Below are positions 1-11,603 of a stretch of 64,000 nucleotides of DNA, piece by piece (the first letter of the stretch is position 1; each line of letters starts with the position of its first letter). The stretch comes from Azadirachta indica (taxonomy: Eukaryota > Streptophyta > Magnoliopsida > Sapindales > Meliaceae). A program made the translations under genes and the position numbers. The notes under the pieces were generated by a model. It had not been told where the DNA came from, ran no database searches, and saw nothing but the letters and a program-made list of their open reading frames with translations. Location: NCBI GenBank assembly GCA_022749755.1, contig CM040450.1:5508913-5572912 (forward strand), read 5' to 3'.

Positions 1-1310
1 TTTTCCTGTTTTTGGGCTTTTGACACTGGTGTTAAGAGATACAAACTATGTCGGATATATAAAACATAATCTCGTCTTTTCTTACACTCTTGTATTTTTA
101 TTTTTTATTTTAGTTCGTATAGAATTAGAAATCATTAGGCAACGCATTTACACTTTTCAAATCACACCAGTAACGGAAGAAGATGCCACCATTAGAACCA
201 TTAGGAAATAGGGAGCAAACATTTAAGCAGGCAAGTCCACCGTTCTCTCTTCAGCAGGAACCTTGAACTTTGGGCCCGACCTTATTTTTATTTGAGCCTG
301 GACCCGTAGAAAAGACCGTCTTCATTATGCTCGAGTCCAAGTTTGGCCCATTGTAAATTGAAGAGGCCATTGGGTTTACTTTTGACACAAATTCATTGTT
401 TATTTACAAAAGATGTATTAAACTTATTAATTTTCACAGTCTAAAAATACCTACTAATATTTTAATTTATTAAAAAATAAAAAGTATAACTTATACAATA
501 ATAATTATTTAATAAAAATAATTGCTAAAACTTTAAAATGTAATAAAATATAATATATTTATTTAATATATATTAATAAATATTTTATATATTATCAATA
601 TGTTATAACATATAATAAAATTTATTATTATTATATTTTTATTAATAGGTAGGCCGTTCAAAAATTATGTTACTTATTTAACTACCATCAAATAAGATTG
701 TTAATTTTTAAGGGATATTATCACATTCCTTTTCGAATGTTTGAATTTATATCACTTAAAAAAACATGGAGATTATATCAATTTCTCCTATGTGATGTTA
801 GTCAACTAACTTCAAATAATTAATGTATTAACCTGTTTTTAATTTAATGTCTTTGTGTTATTAACTAGGTATAGGAGGTTAATTAATTAGATTAATTAGA
901 CAGTAATTAGTTTTAAACTAATATTAATTAGATTAATGAGAAAGACACCCCGATTTTTTTTACATCAAATCCCAAGTCTCTCCAACCTTGCCGCCCGTAG
1001 ACTACTGATGGGCTAGTCTAAACTGCTTATCTTTTAATTAAATAATTAATATCACTATTAATTATTATTAATCTTCATGAGAAAAGACAAATACAACGTG
1101 CAAAGTAACCCATTTCACAGAGTCATATAAATGAGAGATATGATAATTATATCAATAATAATTTGTTAAAATTAGAAATTTATCATATTGTTATTGATAT
1201 AAATTTTACATGCATCCAACTACTATCAATAGGTATAATATTATTGTATGTAAATTTAATTTGTGTACATAATAAGAAAACGGAAAATTCAAGTGGGAAT
1301 TAAGACTATG
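1..1310. other. AT-rich intergenic DNA without a recognisable gene
   Basis: No open frame here resembles a known protein. The first 400 bases are of more balanced composition. From about 420 the sequence is strongly AT-rich, with many short A and T runs. The only long open frame (20-211) has no recognisable motif. Confidence 0.6.
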
Positions 1311-1920
1311 AGGTTGTTTGTTTTTTAAGCTGAAGTTTAAATATAATTATTTAAATATTTAAAAGTTATTTATTTTTAATTTATGTTTGAATATTTATTA
1401 AAATATTTGAATATAATTAAATTAAAAATTTTAATTTAAATTTGAATGAGCAAATATCTAAATAATTTAATATTTTTATTTTTTAAAAATATCTCTATTT
1501 TATTAATTTATTTATTAACAGAATTAAAACTCTAATTAACTATTTTTTTATCTCTTCTCTCTCTCTTTACTTATCTTCTTAATTTTACTTATTTTATATT
1601 TTAATTATTATTACAATAAATTTTTGTATTTATATAATTACAACTGTATTATAATATGTCTTATTATTTTTATTAATCCTTATATCATTGATTTGAAATA
1701 ATCCTTTTTATTATTATTGAGCTAATATAATTAAAATAATTATATATATAAGTATACTATTTAAAAGGGTGTATATTTTAAAATATTTTTATTTTATCAA
1801 AACAAACAACTTAATACTTATTTTTAAATATTTTAAAATAAAAAATAAATATATTATTTATTTTCAAATTTCAATTAAATTTAAATTTTAATTATATTTA
1901 GAGTTCAACAAAAAATAAAC
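1311..1920 (+). mobile_element. Non-autonomous hAT-like element (copy A)
   Basis: This roughly 610 bp AT-rich, non-coding block begins GAGGTTGTTTGTTTTTT and ends near CAAAAAATAAAC. The reverse complement of its right end resembles its left end, with AA(G/C)T(T/C)TAAATATAATT common to both, so it has degenerate terminal inverted repeats. A closely related copy lies in inverted orientation at about 59069-59757, which is the main reason for calling it a transposable element. ACTAT occurs near both ends but a clean target duplication cannot be fixed. Assignment to hAT rests on the GTTGTTTGTTTTT-type terminus and is inference. Confidence 0.55.
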
Positions 1921-2550
1921 ACTATTAATTTCTCCCCGTCCATTAAGTAAAGGAAGAAAATTTGATAATCCATCAAAATAGGGATTTTTTTTAAATACCA
2001 AGAGAATGACAGTTCACACACACATGTATTAATATCTTAGTGAAAAATAATATCACGAGAGTAACACAATTCAAATGATTGAAATCATGAATCCACGTAT
2101 GAATATTATTACATGCTAGGATGTATAATTTAATCTCAATTAATTAAAAATTTTAGGCTAATATCATACACACACATATATATAAATTTATTGAAATTAG
2201 TGTGCACACAAAAAATAATTTTACTATCATTTTATTTAATGGTTCACAAAATTATAACGTAATTTATAAAGAATAAATGGATGTACATTATTATATTTTT
2301 GGATTAAATTCTCAATAACAACATGAACTATTTCTTAGAAACTATTCAGCTTGTATGAGATGCATAATATTCTTATTCATTTTTAATTTTGATGATTCAG
2401 AAAGATATATATCATAATCTGTGAAAAAAATTAAAAACAAAAAGATACACTTGGTTGTATTATTGCTTTGATTAATTGGCAACAACTTGTGTGCTTGCAA
2501 GGGATGCACGTTTTATTTTCTTATAATAGGAGCAGAAGGATCATTCTCAA

Positions 2551-4740
2551 ATGGCGAATCCAAACATGTCTTCTGCAATATTCTCGATTGCAGACGACAA
2601 CCCCTTTCCCTTCAACCAGACACAAGAAACAGAAATCGAAAACAATTGCTTTGTCATTGATCTGAACATGTACAATGCAGGCAGCCCTAGCCCATCCGCT
2701 TACCCCTTCATTCTCTCGTTTAACAACTTATCATACGGTGTCAAAATTGGTAAAAGTATTAGCAATCTTTGCTCACAACGGAACGGAAACACCAAAGTTT
2801 TACTAGATGGTGTTTCTGGTGAAGCACGAGAATGTGAATTAACGGCTGTAATTGGTGCTAGTGGGGCTGGTAAAACAACTTTGATTGACTCTCTTGCTGG
2901 ACCCGTAGAGAAAGAAAGTTTGAAAGGAACTGTGACTTTGAATGGAGAAGTTCTGGAGTCACGGCTTCTAAAGATCATACCTGCTTATGTAATGCAGGAT
3001 GATGTTTTGTATCCTATGTTAACTGTAGAAGAGACGCTCATGTTCTCAGCTGAATTTAGGCTTCCTTGCTCTTTCTCCAAGGCTAAGAAGCAAGCAAGAG
3101 TTGAAGCTCTGATTGATCAACTAGGACTGCAAAATGCTGCAAAAAGGATTTTCGGTGATGGAAAACATAGAGGTGTATCTGGAGGCGAACGGAGACGCCT
3201 TTCAATTGGAATCGGTTTAATTCATGGTCCAATTCTCTTGTTCCTCGACGAACCCATATCAGGGCTGGATTCCACAAGCGCATTTAAGGTTGCTAAAATG
3301 CTGCAGACTATTGCGAAGAGTGGAAGCATCGTGAGCGCATTTAAGGTTGCTAAAATGCTGCAGACTATTGCGAAGAGTGGAAGCATCGTGATCATGTCCA
3401 TACACAAGCCACGCTACAGAGTTCTGAGTTTACTAGACCTTTTGATCTTTCTGTTAAACGGACAGGTCGTGTGCAACGAAACACCATGTAATCTTCCAAT
3501 GTTCTTTGCGAAATTTGGACATCCCATACCTGAGAAAGAGGACCCATCTGAGTCTGCTCTTGATTTAATTCGTGATCTTGAAGAAGCTCCTGGTGGAATC
3601 AGCGGCTTAGTTGAATTCAATAAGTCTTGGCAGACCATGCAGAATTAAAATAAGTTTGAACCCAGTATTCAGCTTAAAGATGCAATTAAAGAAAGGATTT
3701 CCCAAGGAAGAATGGCCTCTGCTGGAACAGCCACAAATGATTCGAACTTAACATCATCAGTTCAAACGTTTGCCAATCCCATTTCGATTGAAATAATGGT
3801 TATTTACAAAAGATTGATCAGAAACTACAGCAGAATGCCTCAACTGTTTGTAGTTCGCTTAGTTACAAATTTTTTAACTGGGTTTATCTTAGCCTGCTTT
3901 TATTGGCAAGTCGATGATTCGCCAAGAGGAACTCAAGGATTACAAGCCTTCTTATGTTTGGGAATCAATACCTTAATATATCTCTGTTCACAAGAAATCC
4001 CCCTATATCTTCAAGAACGAACAGATTTACAAAAGAGAAACTACTTACAATGCATACCGCCTCTCCTCTTATTTTCTCGCTCACATTCTGGTCTCTATTC
4101 CTTCCATGATCGTACACTCTCTATTGTCTATTCTGCATCAACCTTTTGGACTGTTGGTCTTGCTGGCGGCTTCCTCTCAGGTTTCTTCTTCTACCTCATC
4201 GTAATATTTGCTACATTTTGGGCTGCATGTTCGTTCACGATTGTTGTTTCCGGATTAGTCTCACACGTGACTGTAGGTATTATCATTTTTTCATGTGTTT
4301 TGGGATACTTTCTTCTCTTTTCCGGACTCTTGGTCTCACGTGACCAAATGCAATGGTATTGTTTATGGTTACACTAATTTATCAGTAGTGAAATACCCAT
4401 ACCAAAGCATTCTGCAAAATGAATACAGTGATTCCGCAAAATGCTTCGTCAGAGGTGTGCAGATCTTTGAAAATACTGCATTCGTTAATCTTCCAACGTC
4501 CATAAAGATGAAGCTATTAGAAAGTATGGGCAATGTGTTGGGCAGCAACATTACTAGCTCAACCTGTCTAGCTACAGGGGACCAAATACTAGTGCAAAAG
4601 GGAGTAACAGATATCAGCAAATGGACTTGTTTGTGGATCACTTTTGGGTTTTGGTTTCGTCTTTAGAATTCTGTTTTATTTCACCTATTTGTTTGGAAAC
4701 AAGAATAAGAGAAGCCAATTTATGTGGGATCGATGCAGCC
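2551..4740 (+). pseudogene. ABCG half-transporter pseudogene (copy 1)
   Basis: It matches the intact ABCG gene at 8308-10401 along its whole length. The frame opens at 2551 (MANPN, as in the intact copy) and reads through Walker A GASGAGKTT, Q-loop VMQDD, signature VSGGERRR and Walker B LLFLDEP. Lesions visible against the intact copy are: a 57 bp in-frame tandem duplication (3277-3333 and 3334-3390); an in-frame TAA at 3646-3648, after which the same frame continues; a +1 shift near 4020 that is compensated by +2 before 4140; a +1 shift near 4365-4385; and a +1 shift near 4650 with TAG at 4664-4666. The last part reads in other frames to about 4740. The nucleotide-binding half could still be translated to 365 residues, but without membrane helices it could not transport. 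The H-loop histidine survives in SIHKP. Confidence 0.93.
3277..3390 (+). repeat. 57 bp perfect tandem duplication inside ABCG copy 1
   Basis: Two identical consecutive 57 bp units (3277-3333 and 3334-3390) encode [19 protein letters not shown] twice. They sit directly after the D-loop (GLDST) and before the H-loop. The perfect identity means a recent event, later than the divergence from the intact neighbour. Confidence 0.97.
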
Positions 4741-4759
4741 ATAACATTAATGGATTTTA

Positions 4760-5427
4760 GCTGAATTTATTTTCTTAATCTTTGACTTTGTATAGTATAT
4801 TAATTATGTTGTAATTTCTTGTTGTACCTTAATAATTTAATAAAACAATGTGTACGAGAATTGTCTGAAGACACATTCATTTTTAAGAATATGCAATGCT
4901 CGTTAATTACCGTCTCAATTGTCCTTATTTGAATTGTGATATCTTTTTTCATAAGAATTAATTATCTTACCATATAACTGTTTGTACAGTACATTAACAA
5001 AAAGTAGAGACTCTTGAACATAATTTGTGATCATCCCTACTCTAAGTTGATTTTTAAATTATATTTGAGCAATTAACAGTAACCATTATAACATACAGCC
5101 ACTACATTGTAACTCTACACTCTTTATAAATTTATATAAATTCATTTATATATATATTAATGTGATAATATTGAATTATTATTAATTAGATATAGAAATA
5201 AGAAAAGTAATATAAAGTTTTATAGAGTTTATATCCTTAATATATTATTATCCTTTGCTTACTAAATATTTGTTAAAAAAAAAAAAAAATTAGGAAGCGC
5301 TGCATATATTAAAGAGTTTATCAAAAACATGATTCAGAAATTTGTGTGTAGATTGTATAAACCTTTGAGAACAGGTTTTGTCGTCAGATGGGGATTAATG
5401 TAGGACGAAATTGGAGTCAAATTATTT
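4760..5427. other. AT-rich spacer between ABCG copies
   Basis: This is non-coding AT-rich DNA with an A run at about 5276-5289. No recognisable gene, and no remnant of the missing nucleotide-binding domain of ABCG copy 2, was seen. Confidence 0.55.
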
Positions 5428-6690
5428 CAGTAATGTACTTGCCCATTCTCTAGTTTCCATTCATCCCATTATTATCCTCTCTCTTATCATCACAGCTACA
5501 AGCTTCTGGGCTGTTGGTGATCTTGTTGGTGGTTCTCTGGATTCTTTTTCTGCATGCAATCTTTGCTTCATTTTGGACAGGAAGTTAATTCACGGCATTT
5601 ATTGCCGGACTCGTCTCTCGTATATGATTATGGTTTTGCCATTGTGGTTGCCATTTTAGGGGGAAAATATCCATTACTGCCCTCAGGTTTGAGACAAAGC
5701 CCTTTTACCATAATAGCTTAAGTGACGGATCGAGGGTCAATATAGATCGCCAACCCCCATGGCCACTGCTAATCACTATTGACTGCCATTGACCACCATC
5801 TAATATTATTCGTTCGGGTCATTAAAATTATCATATTTTAGTGAACGTTTTATGTAATGATACTATAAATTTGAAATTGAATTCTTAAGTATAAAAAATT
5901 CAATATTAAATTTATAACGAATGGTTAATCAAATTACAATATTATTAATAGTGCATTACGTAAATCATTGTGTAAGGATTCTGATGATATCTATAATAAT
6001 TAAATAAATAACAGTTGACCAAAATGGATAACGTTAGATGATGGTTGACAATAATGATGGTCAACAACTTGTTAAACTTAACTATAAATCTTTTAATAGG
6101 AAAATGATACATGTTATAGTGACGTATAGGTGTATTAAAAGACAATTTTATGTTAAGATTACTATGTAAATATTAATCAAACTAACGGACAAGGATAACG
6201 GGTTATTTTTTAAACCTCGGGGGGTGACGGGCCTTGGTCTCAAACCTGCAGGGATAAAGGGCTTTTCCCCCAATTTTAGGTTATTTTCTTCTCTGTTGTG
6301 GCTTCTACATTTCTCGTGATGAAATACCTGCGTATTAGATATGGTTTCACTACATTCTTATTGTGAAATAACCATTTCAAGGTGTTCTTCAAAATGAATT
6401 GGCACTCCAACGAAATGTTTTGTCCGCAGGGTGGAGGTGTTTGATGATACACCATTCGTTGATCTCCCATGTTCTACAAAAATCAAATTATTAGAAGGCA
6501 TGAGCAGCGTGTTGGGTAACAGCATGACTAGCGCAACATGTCTGACTATTGGGATGAAAATACTACAGGAGAGAGGGGTCTCAGCAAATGGGAAATGTTT
6601 CTGGATCACTGTTCCATTTGGCTTCCTCTTTAAGTTTTTGTTTTATTTCACTTTGTTGTTTGGGAGCGAGAATAAGAAGAGTTGAAAAGA
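5428..6690 (+). pseudogene. 5'-truncated ABCG relic (copy 2), split by a transposon
   Basis: Only the membrane domain and C-terminus remain. Positions 5428-5659 match the intact gene from its ...[10 protein letters not shown]... segment to the helix preceding GYFLLF. The match resumes at 6271 (AATTTTAGGTTATTTTC) and runs to about 6690, with the last 250 bases (6431-6685) still open and clearly homologous ([24 protein letters not shown]). No nucleotide-binding domain is present upstream. The first part carries several small indels and loses the frame. The 611 bp between the halves is a transposable element, so this copy is certainly dead. Confidence 0.93.
5651..6279. mobile_element. Mutator-like MITE with TIRs and 9 bp target duplication
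   Basis: The element spans 5660-6270 (611 bp). Its left end GGGGAAAATATCC and the reverse complement of its right end GGGGAAAAGCCC are followed by a shared CAGGTTTGAGAC core, giving imperfect inverted repeats of about 40 bp. It is flanked by CCATTTTAG (5651-5659) and CAATTTTAG (6271-6279), a 9 bp near-perfect target duplication. The undisrupted ABCG gene has one copy of this target (GGAATTTTAG). It encodes no transposase, so it is non-autonomous. A 9 bp duplication points to the Mutator superfamily. Confidence 0.85.
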
Positions 6691-7417
6691 TTGTTAATCT
6701 ATTCAAGGGATTTTAAATTGTTGTCTTTAATTTAATATTTTAAATTGAAAATTCTAAACTTTTTGTGGCTTTGTATCAAGGATTGCTTGTGGTAACTCCT
6801 TTTTCTCTGTACGGTATTTTTTTTATATATGCATCCGCAATTGAGTGTAGAGAGAAGGGCGGGTTTGTGTGTGTAGATCTGAAATTTGAAGTAAGTTGTA
6901 AGTAATGAACTTGTTGTCTACTTGGTATTATTTATAGTTTTAAATAATAATAAAAATTATGGGATAAATGTAACCATATCCAATAGCGAAAGAAGTTTCT
7001 TGTCCCATTTTCAAGTTCACGCAACGTTGGTAAGGATTTCTTTTTGAAGACCAGCCAATTTGCACGAAGTTTCTTATCAATCGCCACTCTTGCGTTTTCT
7101 ATATCATATGCTTCTGATCATATGTACTAGATCATTGTCATTAATGGTATTCCTAATCCCTGCAGCTATAAACGATGCAATTATATTACTTCTCCTCCGG
7201 CAGCATAACACTTATTTATGGGAATTTTATTTCACTCCGGTGAAAATATAAGATAATAGAAAAATAATTTGTTGCATTAGAGTATTTATTGTATCATATG
7301 GATAAACTTAATGGAGGCTTAAACTTAATTTTTCTAACATACAGGTAGTCAAACATAATTTTATGCGTGATTCGAGGGTAAATTTTTTTCTCACATGCAT
7401 TCATGGTTGTTAAGTTA
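6691..7417. other. Spacer between ABCG relics; holds a duplicated 3' flank
   Basis: No gene is seen. Positions about 7045-7115 (GAAGTTTCTTATCAATC followed by TATGCTTC) resemble 10930-10995 downstream of the intact ABCG gene. This suggests that the duplication unit included 3' flanking DNA. Confidence 0.5.
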
Positions 7418-7990
7418 GCAGATTGCGGAGTGGAAGCATTGCATGTAATCATGTCCATACATACCCCAGCCCTAGTTACAGAATTTTGAGCTTGTAAACC
7501 ATTTTATCTCCCTTTCAAATGGGCAGAGTGTGTATAGCAAAACAGCAGGTTCTCTTCGGATACCTTAGAGCGAGTGAGTTTCCTCTTGAACTTGAAGGAA
7601 CTCCTGGTGGAATCAGAACCCTGGTTGAATTCAATAAGCAATGGCAGACCTGAAGAATCCAAATAAGAGACATTAATTTCAATGCTTACGGCCACTTGTC
7701 TTATGTACTTGCTCATTGTCTCCCTCTATCCCTAGCTTTTATGAACACCCTCTTTTTTTCTTCGAGGCAACGACATTTTTTAGGCTGTTGGTCTTGGTTT
7801 GCTGGTGGGTTTTCTCGTTTCTGGGTTCTTCATCACAATGACTTATCCCTCATTTCTTATTAGCTATATATTACCATTCTTGTTCCCCATTTTCGGCTTA
7901 CTTTCTTCTCTTCTCTAGATTCTATATTTCTCGTAATCAAATACCTTCCTGTTTGATATGTTTTCACTACATTAATTTCTCTTGTTAGGT
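7418..7990 (+). pseudogene. Highly decayed ABCG relic (copy 3)
   Basis: Short collinear blocks match the intact gene. About 7420-7540 corresponds to the H-loop region (ATCATGTCCATAC, TTACAGAATTTTGAG). Positions 7585-7660 correspond to the linker (GTTGAATTCAATAAGCAATGGCAGACC). Positions 7675-7960 correspond to the membrane domain (TCTTATGTACTTGCTCATTG, GGCTGTTGGTCTTGG, TTCTATATTTCTCGTAATCAAATACC). Large deletions separate the blocks and no long frame survives. It is the oldest of the three dead copies by degree of decay. Confidence 0.85.
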
Positions 7991-8257
7991 AACTATCCAC
8001 TGCGATCAGGTGAGCACATAAATAATATTATTTTTCGAAATTGCCTATTCAATTAAATTTAGTAAGGATATTAGAGGCTAATTCTGAAATTCGAAGACCG
8101 ACACTAGTTAACTTTAATTAATAGACAATTACTGAGAGATACACCAAAAAGTAGGTAACGACAGAAAAAACTAAGACGTAGCAAATAAGAAAGCTTTTAC
8201 ATTCACATTGAACTCATTTATGTGTTATTCAAATTAATCCCAACTCCACAAAGTGGG

Positions 8258-8267
8258 TATATTTATT
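8258..8267 (+). promoter_or_regulatory. Candidate TATA box of the intact ABCG gene
   Basis: TATATTTATT lies about 40-50 bases upstream of the ATG at 8308. This would allow a very short leader of about 10-20 bases. The call is made on position and sequence only. Confidence 0.35.
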
Positions 8268-8307
8268 TAAACTCCTACGAGCAATACGTATTAGCATTAT
8301 CTTTCTA

Positions 8308-10401
8308 ATGGCAAATCCAAACGAGTCACCTATATCATTACTTGCCTTTGAGCAAAACATTATTAGTTCCCCTGCTAATAGACCTGAGGATCAGTATGAG
8401 GTTATCGACCTCAATCATGCTTACCCATTTGTTCTTTCATTTAATAACTTATCATACAGTGTAAAAGTTCGTCAAAGATTAGCACTTCCATTTTGTGGGA
8501 AGTGCAATCTTGACTCACCAGAGATGAATACCAGACTTTTGCTAGACGATGTTTCTGGCGAAGCACGAGAAGGTGAAATGATGGCGATTCTCGGTGCTAG
8601 CGGAGCTGGTAAATCAACGCTGATTGACGCTCTCGCCGGCCGCATACAGAAAGGGAGCATTAAAGGTACTGTGACTTTGAATGGAGAAGTTTTGGAGTCC
8701 CGGCTTTTAAAGATCATTTCTGCTTATGTAATGCAAGATGATCTTTTGTTTCCGATGTTAACTGTAGAAGAGACGCTCATGTTCGCCGCAGAGTTTAGAC
8801 TCCATCGTTCTGTCACCAAGGCAAAAAAACAAGCAAGAGTTCAAGCTTTAATTGATCAACTCGGACTGCGAAGTGCAGCAAAGACTTTTATTGGTGATGA
8901 ACGACATAGAGGCGTATCTGGAGGTGAACGCAGGCGCGTTTCAATCGGAATCGATATAATTCATGATCCAATTCTCTTGTTTCTCGATGAACCCACATCA
9001 GGGCTCGATTCAACAAGCGCATTTATGGTCGTTAATGTTTTGCAGAGGATTGCAAAGAGTGGAAGTATCGTGATCATGTCCATACACCAGCCAAGTTACA
9101 GAATTTTGAGTTTATTAGACAGTTTGATCTTTCTCTCGCATGGGCAGACTGTATACAACGAAAAACCGGATAATCTTTCGCAATTCTTTGAGGAGTTTGG
9201 GCATCCAATACCTGAAAACGAGAACAAAAGTGAGTTTGCTCTTGATATAATTCGTGATCTCGAAGAAAGCACTTCTGATGGTATTGCTAGCTTAGTTGAA
9301 TTCAATAAATTATGGCAGGCGACGAGGAAAAGAGATGAAGTCCGCGACAAACCCAACGTTCCACTTAAAGATGCTATCAAGGCAAGCATTTCCAAAGGAA
9401 AACTAGTCTCTGCTGGTGCAGCTACAAGTGATTCAAACTTAACGTCATCAGTTCAAACTTTTGCCAATCCCTTTTGGATTGAAGTGATAGTTATTTCCAA
9501 AAGATTGTCTACAAACTCAAGAAGAATGCCAGAGTTATTCGGAATTCGATTAGGTACAGTTCTTGTCACCGGATTCATCTTGGCCACACTGTATTGGCAC
9601 CTCCATGACTCCCCAAAAGGAACACGAAAAAGACTAGGGTTTTTTGCATTTGCTATGACCACCATATTCTACATTTGTGCAAGAGAAATCCCTGCATTTC
9701 TTCAAGAACGAAACATTTTCATCAGAGAAACTGCTTACAATGCTTACCGTCACTCATCTTATGTACTTGCTCATTCACTAGTCTCTATTCCTTCCTTGAT
9801 CATCCTTTCTCTTACTTTTGCCGTTATAACCTTTTGGGCTGTTGGTCTGTCGGGCGGCTTCAAAGGGTTCGTCTTCTTCTTCATGACAATCTTTGCTTCA
9901 TTTGTGGCAGGAAGTTCATTCATGGCATTTATTGCCGGACTCGTCTCTCATATAATTATAGGTTTCACCATTGTTGTTGGAATTTTAGGCTATTTTCTCC
10001 TCTTTTGTGGCTTCTACATTTCTCGTGATGAAATACCTTGGTATTGGAAATGGTTTCACTACATTTCTCTTGTGAAATACCCATTTCAAGGTGTTCTTCA
10101 AAATGAATTTGGCAACCCCACAAAATGCTTTGTAACTGGAGTGCAGGTTTTCGATGATACACCATTCGTTGATCTCCCATTGACTACGAAGATGAAATTA
10201 TTAGAAAGCATGAGCAGTGTGTTGGGCAACAACATGACGAGCACAACATGTCTGACTACAGGGATGAAAATATTAGAGCAGAGAGGGGTAACCGATATCA
10301 GCAAATGGAAGTGTTTCTGGGTGACTATTGCTTTTGGCTTCTTCTTCAGGATTTTGTTTTACTTCACTTTGTTATTTGGAAGCAAAAACAAGAGGAGGTA
10401 A
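8308..10401 (+). CDS. ABC transporter G family half-size transporter, intact, single exon
   Basis: The 697-residue protein is a plasma-membrane half-transporter that would dimerise. The nucleotide-binding domain comes first: Walker [10 protein letters not shown] at 96-104, Q-loop VMQDD at 141-145, signature [12 protein letters not shown] at about 203-214, Walker B ILLFLDEP at 222-229 and H-loop histidine at about 260. A linker with a conserved VEFNKLWQ follows, then six predicted membrane helices (about 420-690) with a large loop before the last helix that carries Cys residues (KCFV, TTCL, KCFW). This reverse ABC-TM order and the lack of introns fit the plant group containing Arabidopsis ABCG1, 2, 6, 16 and 20, which handle suberin, cutin or pollen-wall lipids. 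Synteny with ALS3 favours ABCG2, but the N-terminus is shorter than usual (about 697 against roughly 740). The substrate here is inference. All three neighbouring relics are copies of this gene. Confidence 0.95.
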   Translation: MANPNESPISLLAFEQNIISSPANRPEDQYEVIDLNHAYPFVLSFNNLSYSVKVRQRLALPFCGKCNLDSPEMNTRLLLDDVSGEAREGEMMAILGASGAGKSTLIDALAGRIQKGSIKGTVTLNGEVLESRLLKIISAYVMQDDLLFPMLTVEETLMFAAEFRLHRSVTKAKKQARVQALIDQLGLRSAAKTFIGDERHRGVSGGERRRVSIGIDIIHDPILLFLDEPTSGLDSTSAFMVVNVLQRIAKSGSIVIMSIHQPSYRILSLLDSLIFLSHGQTVYNEKPDNLSQFFEEFGHPIPENENKSEFALDIIRDLEESTSDGIASLVEFNKLWQATRKRDEVRDKPNVPLKDAIKASISKGKLVSAGAATSDSNLTSSVQTFANPFWIEVIVISKRLSTNSRRMPELFGIRLGTVLVTGFILATLYWHLHDSPKGTRKRLGFFAFAMTTIFYICAREIPAFLQERNIFIRETAYNAYRHSSYVLAHSLVSIPSLIILSLTFAVITFWAVGLSGGFKGFVFFFMTIFASFVAGSSFMAFIAGLVSHIIIGFTIVVGILGYFLLFCGFYISRDEIPWYWKWFHYISLVKYPFQGVLQNEFGNPTKCFVTGVQVFDDTPFVDLPLTTKMKLLESMSSVLGNNMTSTTCLTTGMKILEQRGVTDISKWKCFWVTIAFGFFFRILFYFTLLFGSKNKRR

Positions 10402-10817
10402 GAATTAAGATTCATTATTAATTTGTGAGATTGTCTATTTTTCTGATAATTAGAATAATCTATTTTTATTTAAGAACTGATTTGATAGTACTTCATATAT
10501 CAGTCTTTAATTAATTAATGTAAGGTTTTAAATTAATATTAAATTTAATTTTGGGTATGTCTAATTAATTAATTATCTTCTTCTTCCTTCTTATCACCTT
10601 ATATTTGGTGATATATTATTTGAAATTAAAGACAAATTTACGTGTATTATACGGTTGAAATAAGTTGGGATGTAAAATATAACTCAATATCGTGTAATGA
10701 AGTTGATGTGATCAGAAAAACTTTGGTAATGAAAAAAAAAGGTATGAAGTGATAAGAAATGAACTTTGGGTAAAAAATTAGGATACATATGTATGTATAT
10801 ATATGAATGTATGTATA

Positions 10818-10853
10818 ATGGATGGATGGATGGATGGATGGATGGATGTATGG
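10818..10853. repeat. GGAT tetranucleotide microsatellite
   Basis: About eight units of GGAT/ATGG, the last interrupted by GTATGG. The open frames across it (for example a WMDGWMDGW peptide) are artefacts of the repeat. Confidence 0.95.
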
Positions 10854-11578
10854 CAATTTTCAGGAAATTTCTTATTCCCTTATTCTTTCTCAACTTCCCG
10901 GAAGATGCATGAGCCATCAGCTCTTCAATATAAAAGCCAAAATGCTCGAAGTTTCTTATCAATCCACAACCTTGTTCTTTTTGTATATGCTTCATTACGA
11001 TTCTTCAACCTTCGGCCTAGCCCTGCGAGCCGACATAAAAAAATAACAGTGGAGTGCTCAAAAGCACACATGGATTTGAGCTATATATTCAAATATGTGA
11101 ATGGGTACGAAAGTAAGAATAATTAATTAAAATATTTTAAAAAATAGTAATAATACACATATTAATAGTAGTATAAAAACTAAACAGGTATTATTGACAT
11201 ATGTTCTTCAAATTTTGGCATAGAAAGATAGATCTATTCCCTAAATGTTATAAAAAAAACCCACTGTACTTTTAATAATATAAACTTATTTCATAATATT
11301 ATAATTGTATATAAATAAATCCAATTTTGTAATTTTAAGAATATATATATATGTCTTAAAGTTTCAATTGTATACAAATAATATATTAACTCATATTATT
11401 ATTTTTATTTGAGAATTTAAAATTAATATAATTATTTATTATGTAAAAAAAAAAATTAATATAATTATTTGGAAACCGAATACGCCCTGTCCCTCTGTGG
11501 CTACAGCGGCAAAACCTGGACCCAATGGTGCAGGGAAAGTTTTAACTGGTTGTTAGTTTCCATCTAATTCAACTTCAA

Positions 11579-11603
11579 TATATATATATATATATATATA
11601 TAT
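11579..11603. repeat. TA dinucleotide microsatellite
   Basis: About twelve uninterrupted TA units. Confidence 0.95.

Noticed and set aside
20..211. 63-residue hydrophobic frame at the window start
   Set aside because: Short, no homology, in AT-rich DNA where such frames occur by chance.
10803..11126. Open frames across the GGAT repeat
   Set aside because: The start of each frame is microsatellite-encoded peptide and the rest has no homology.
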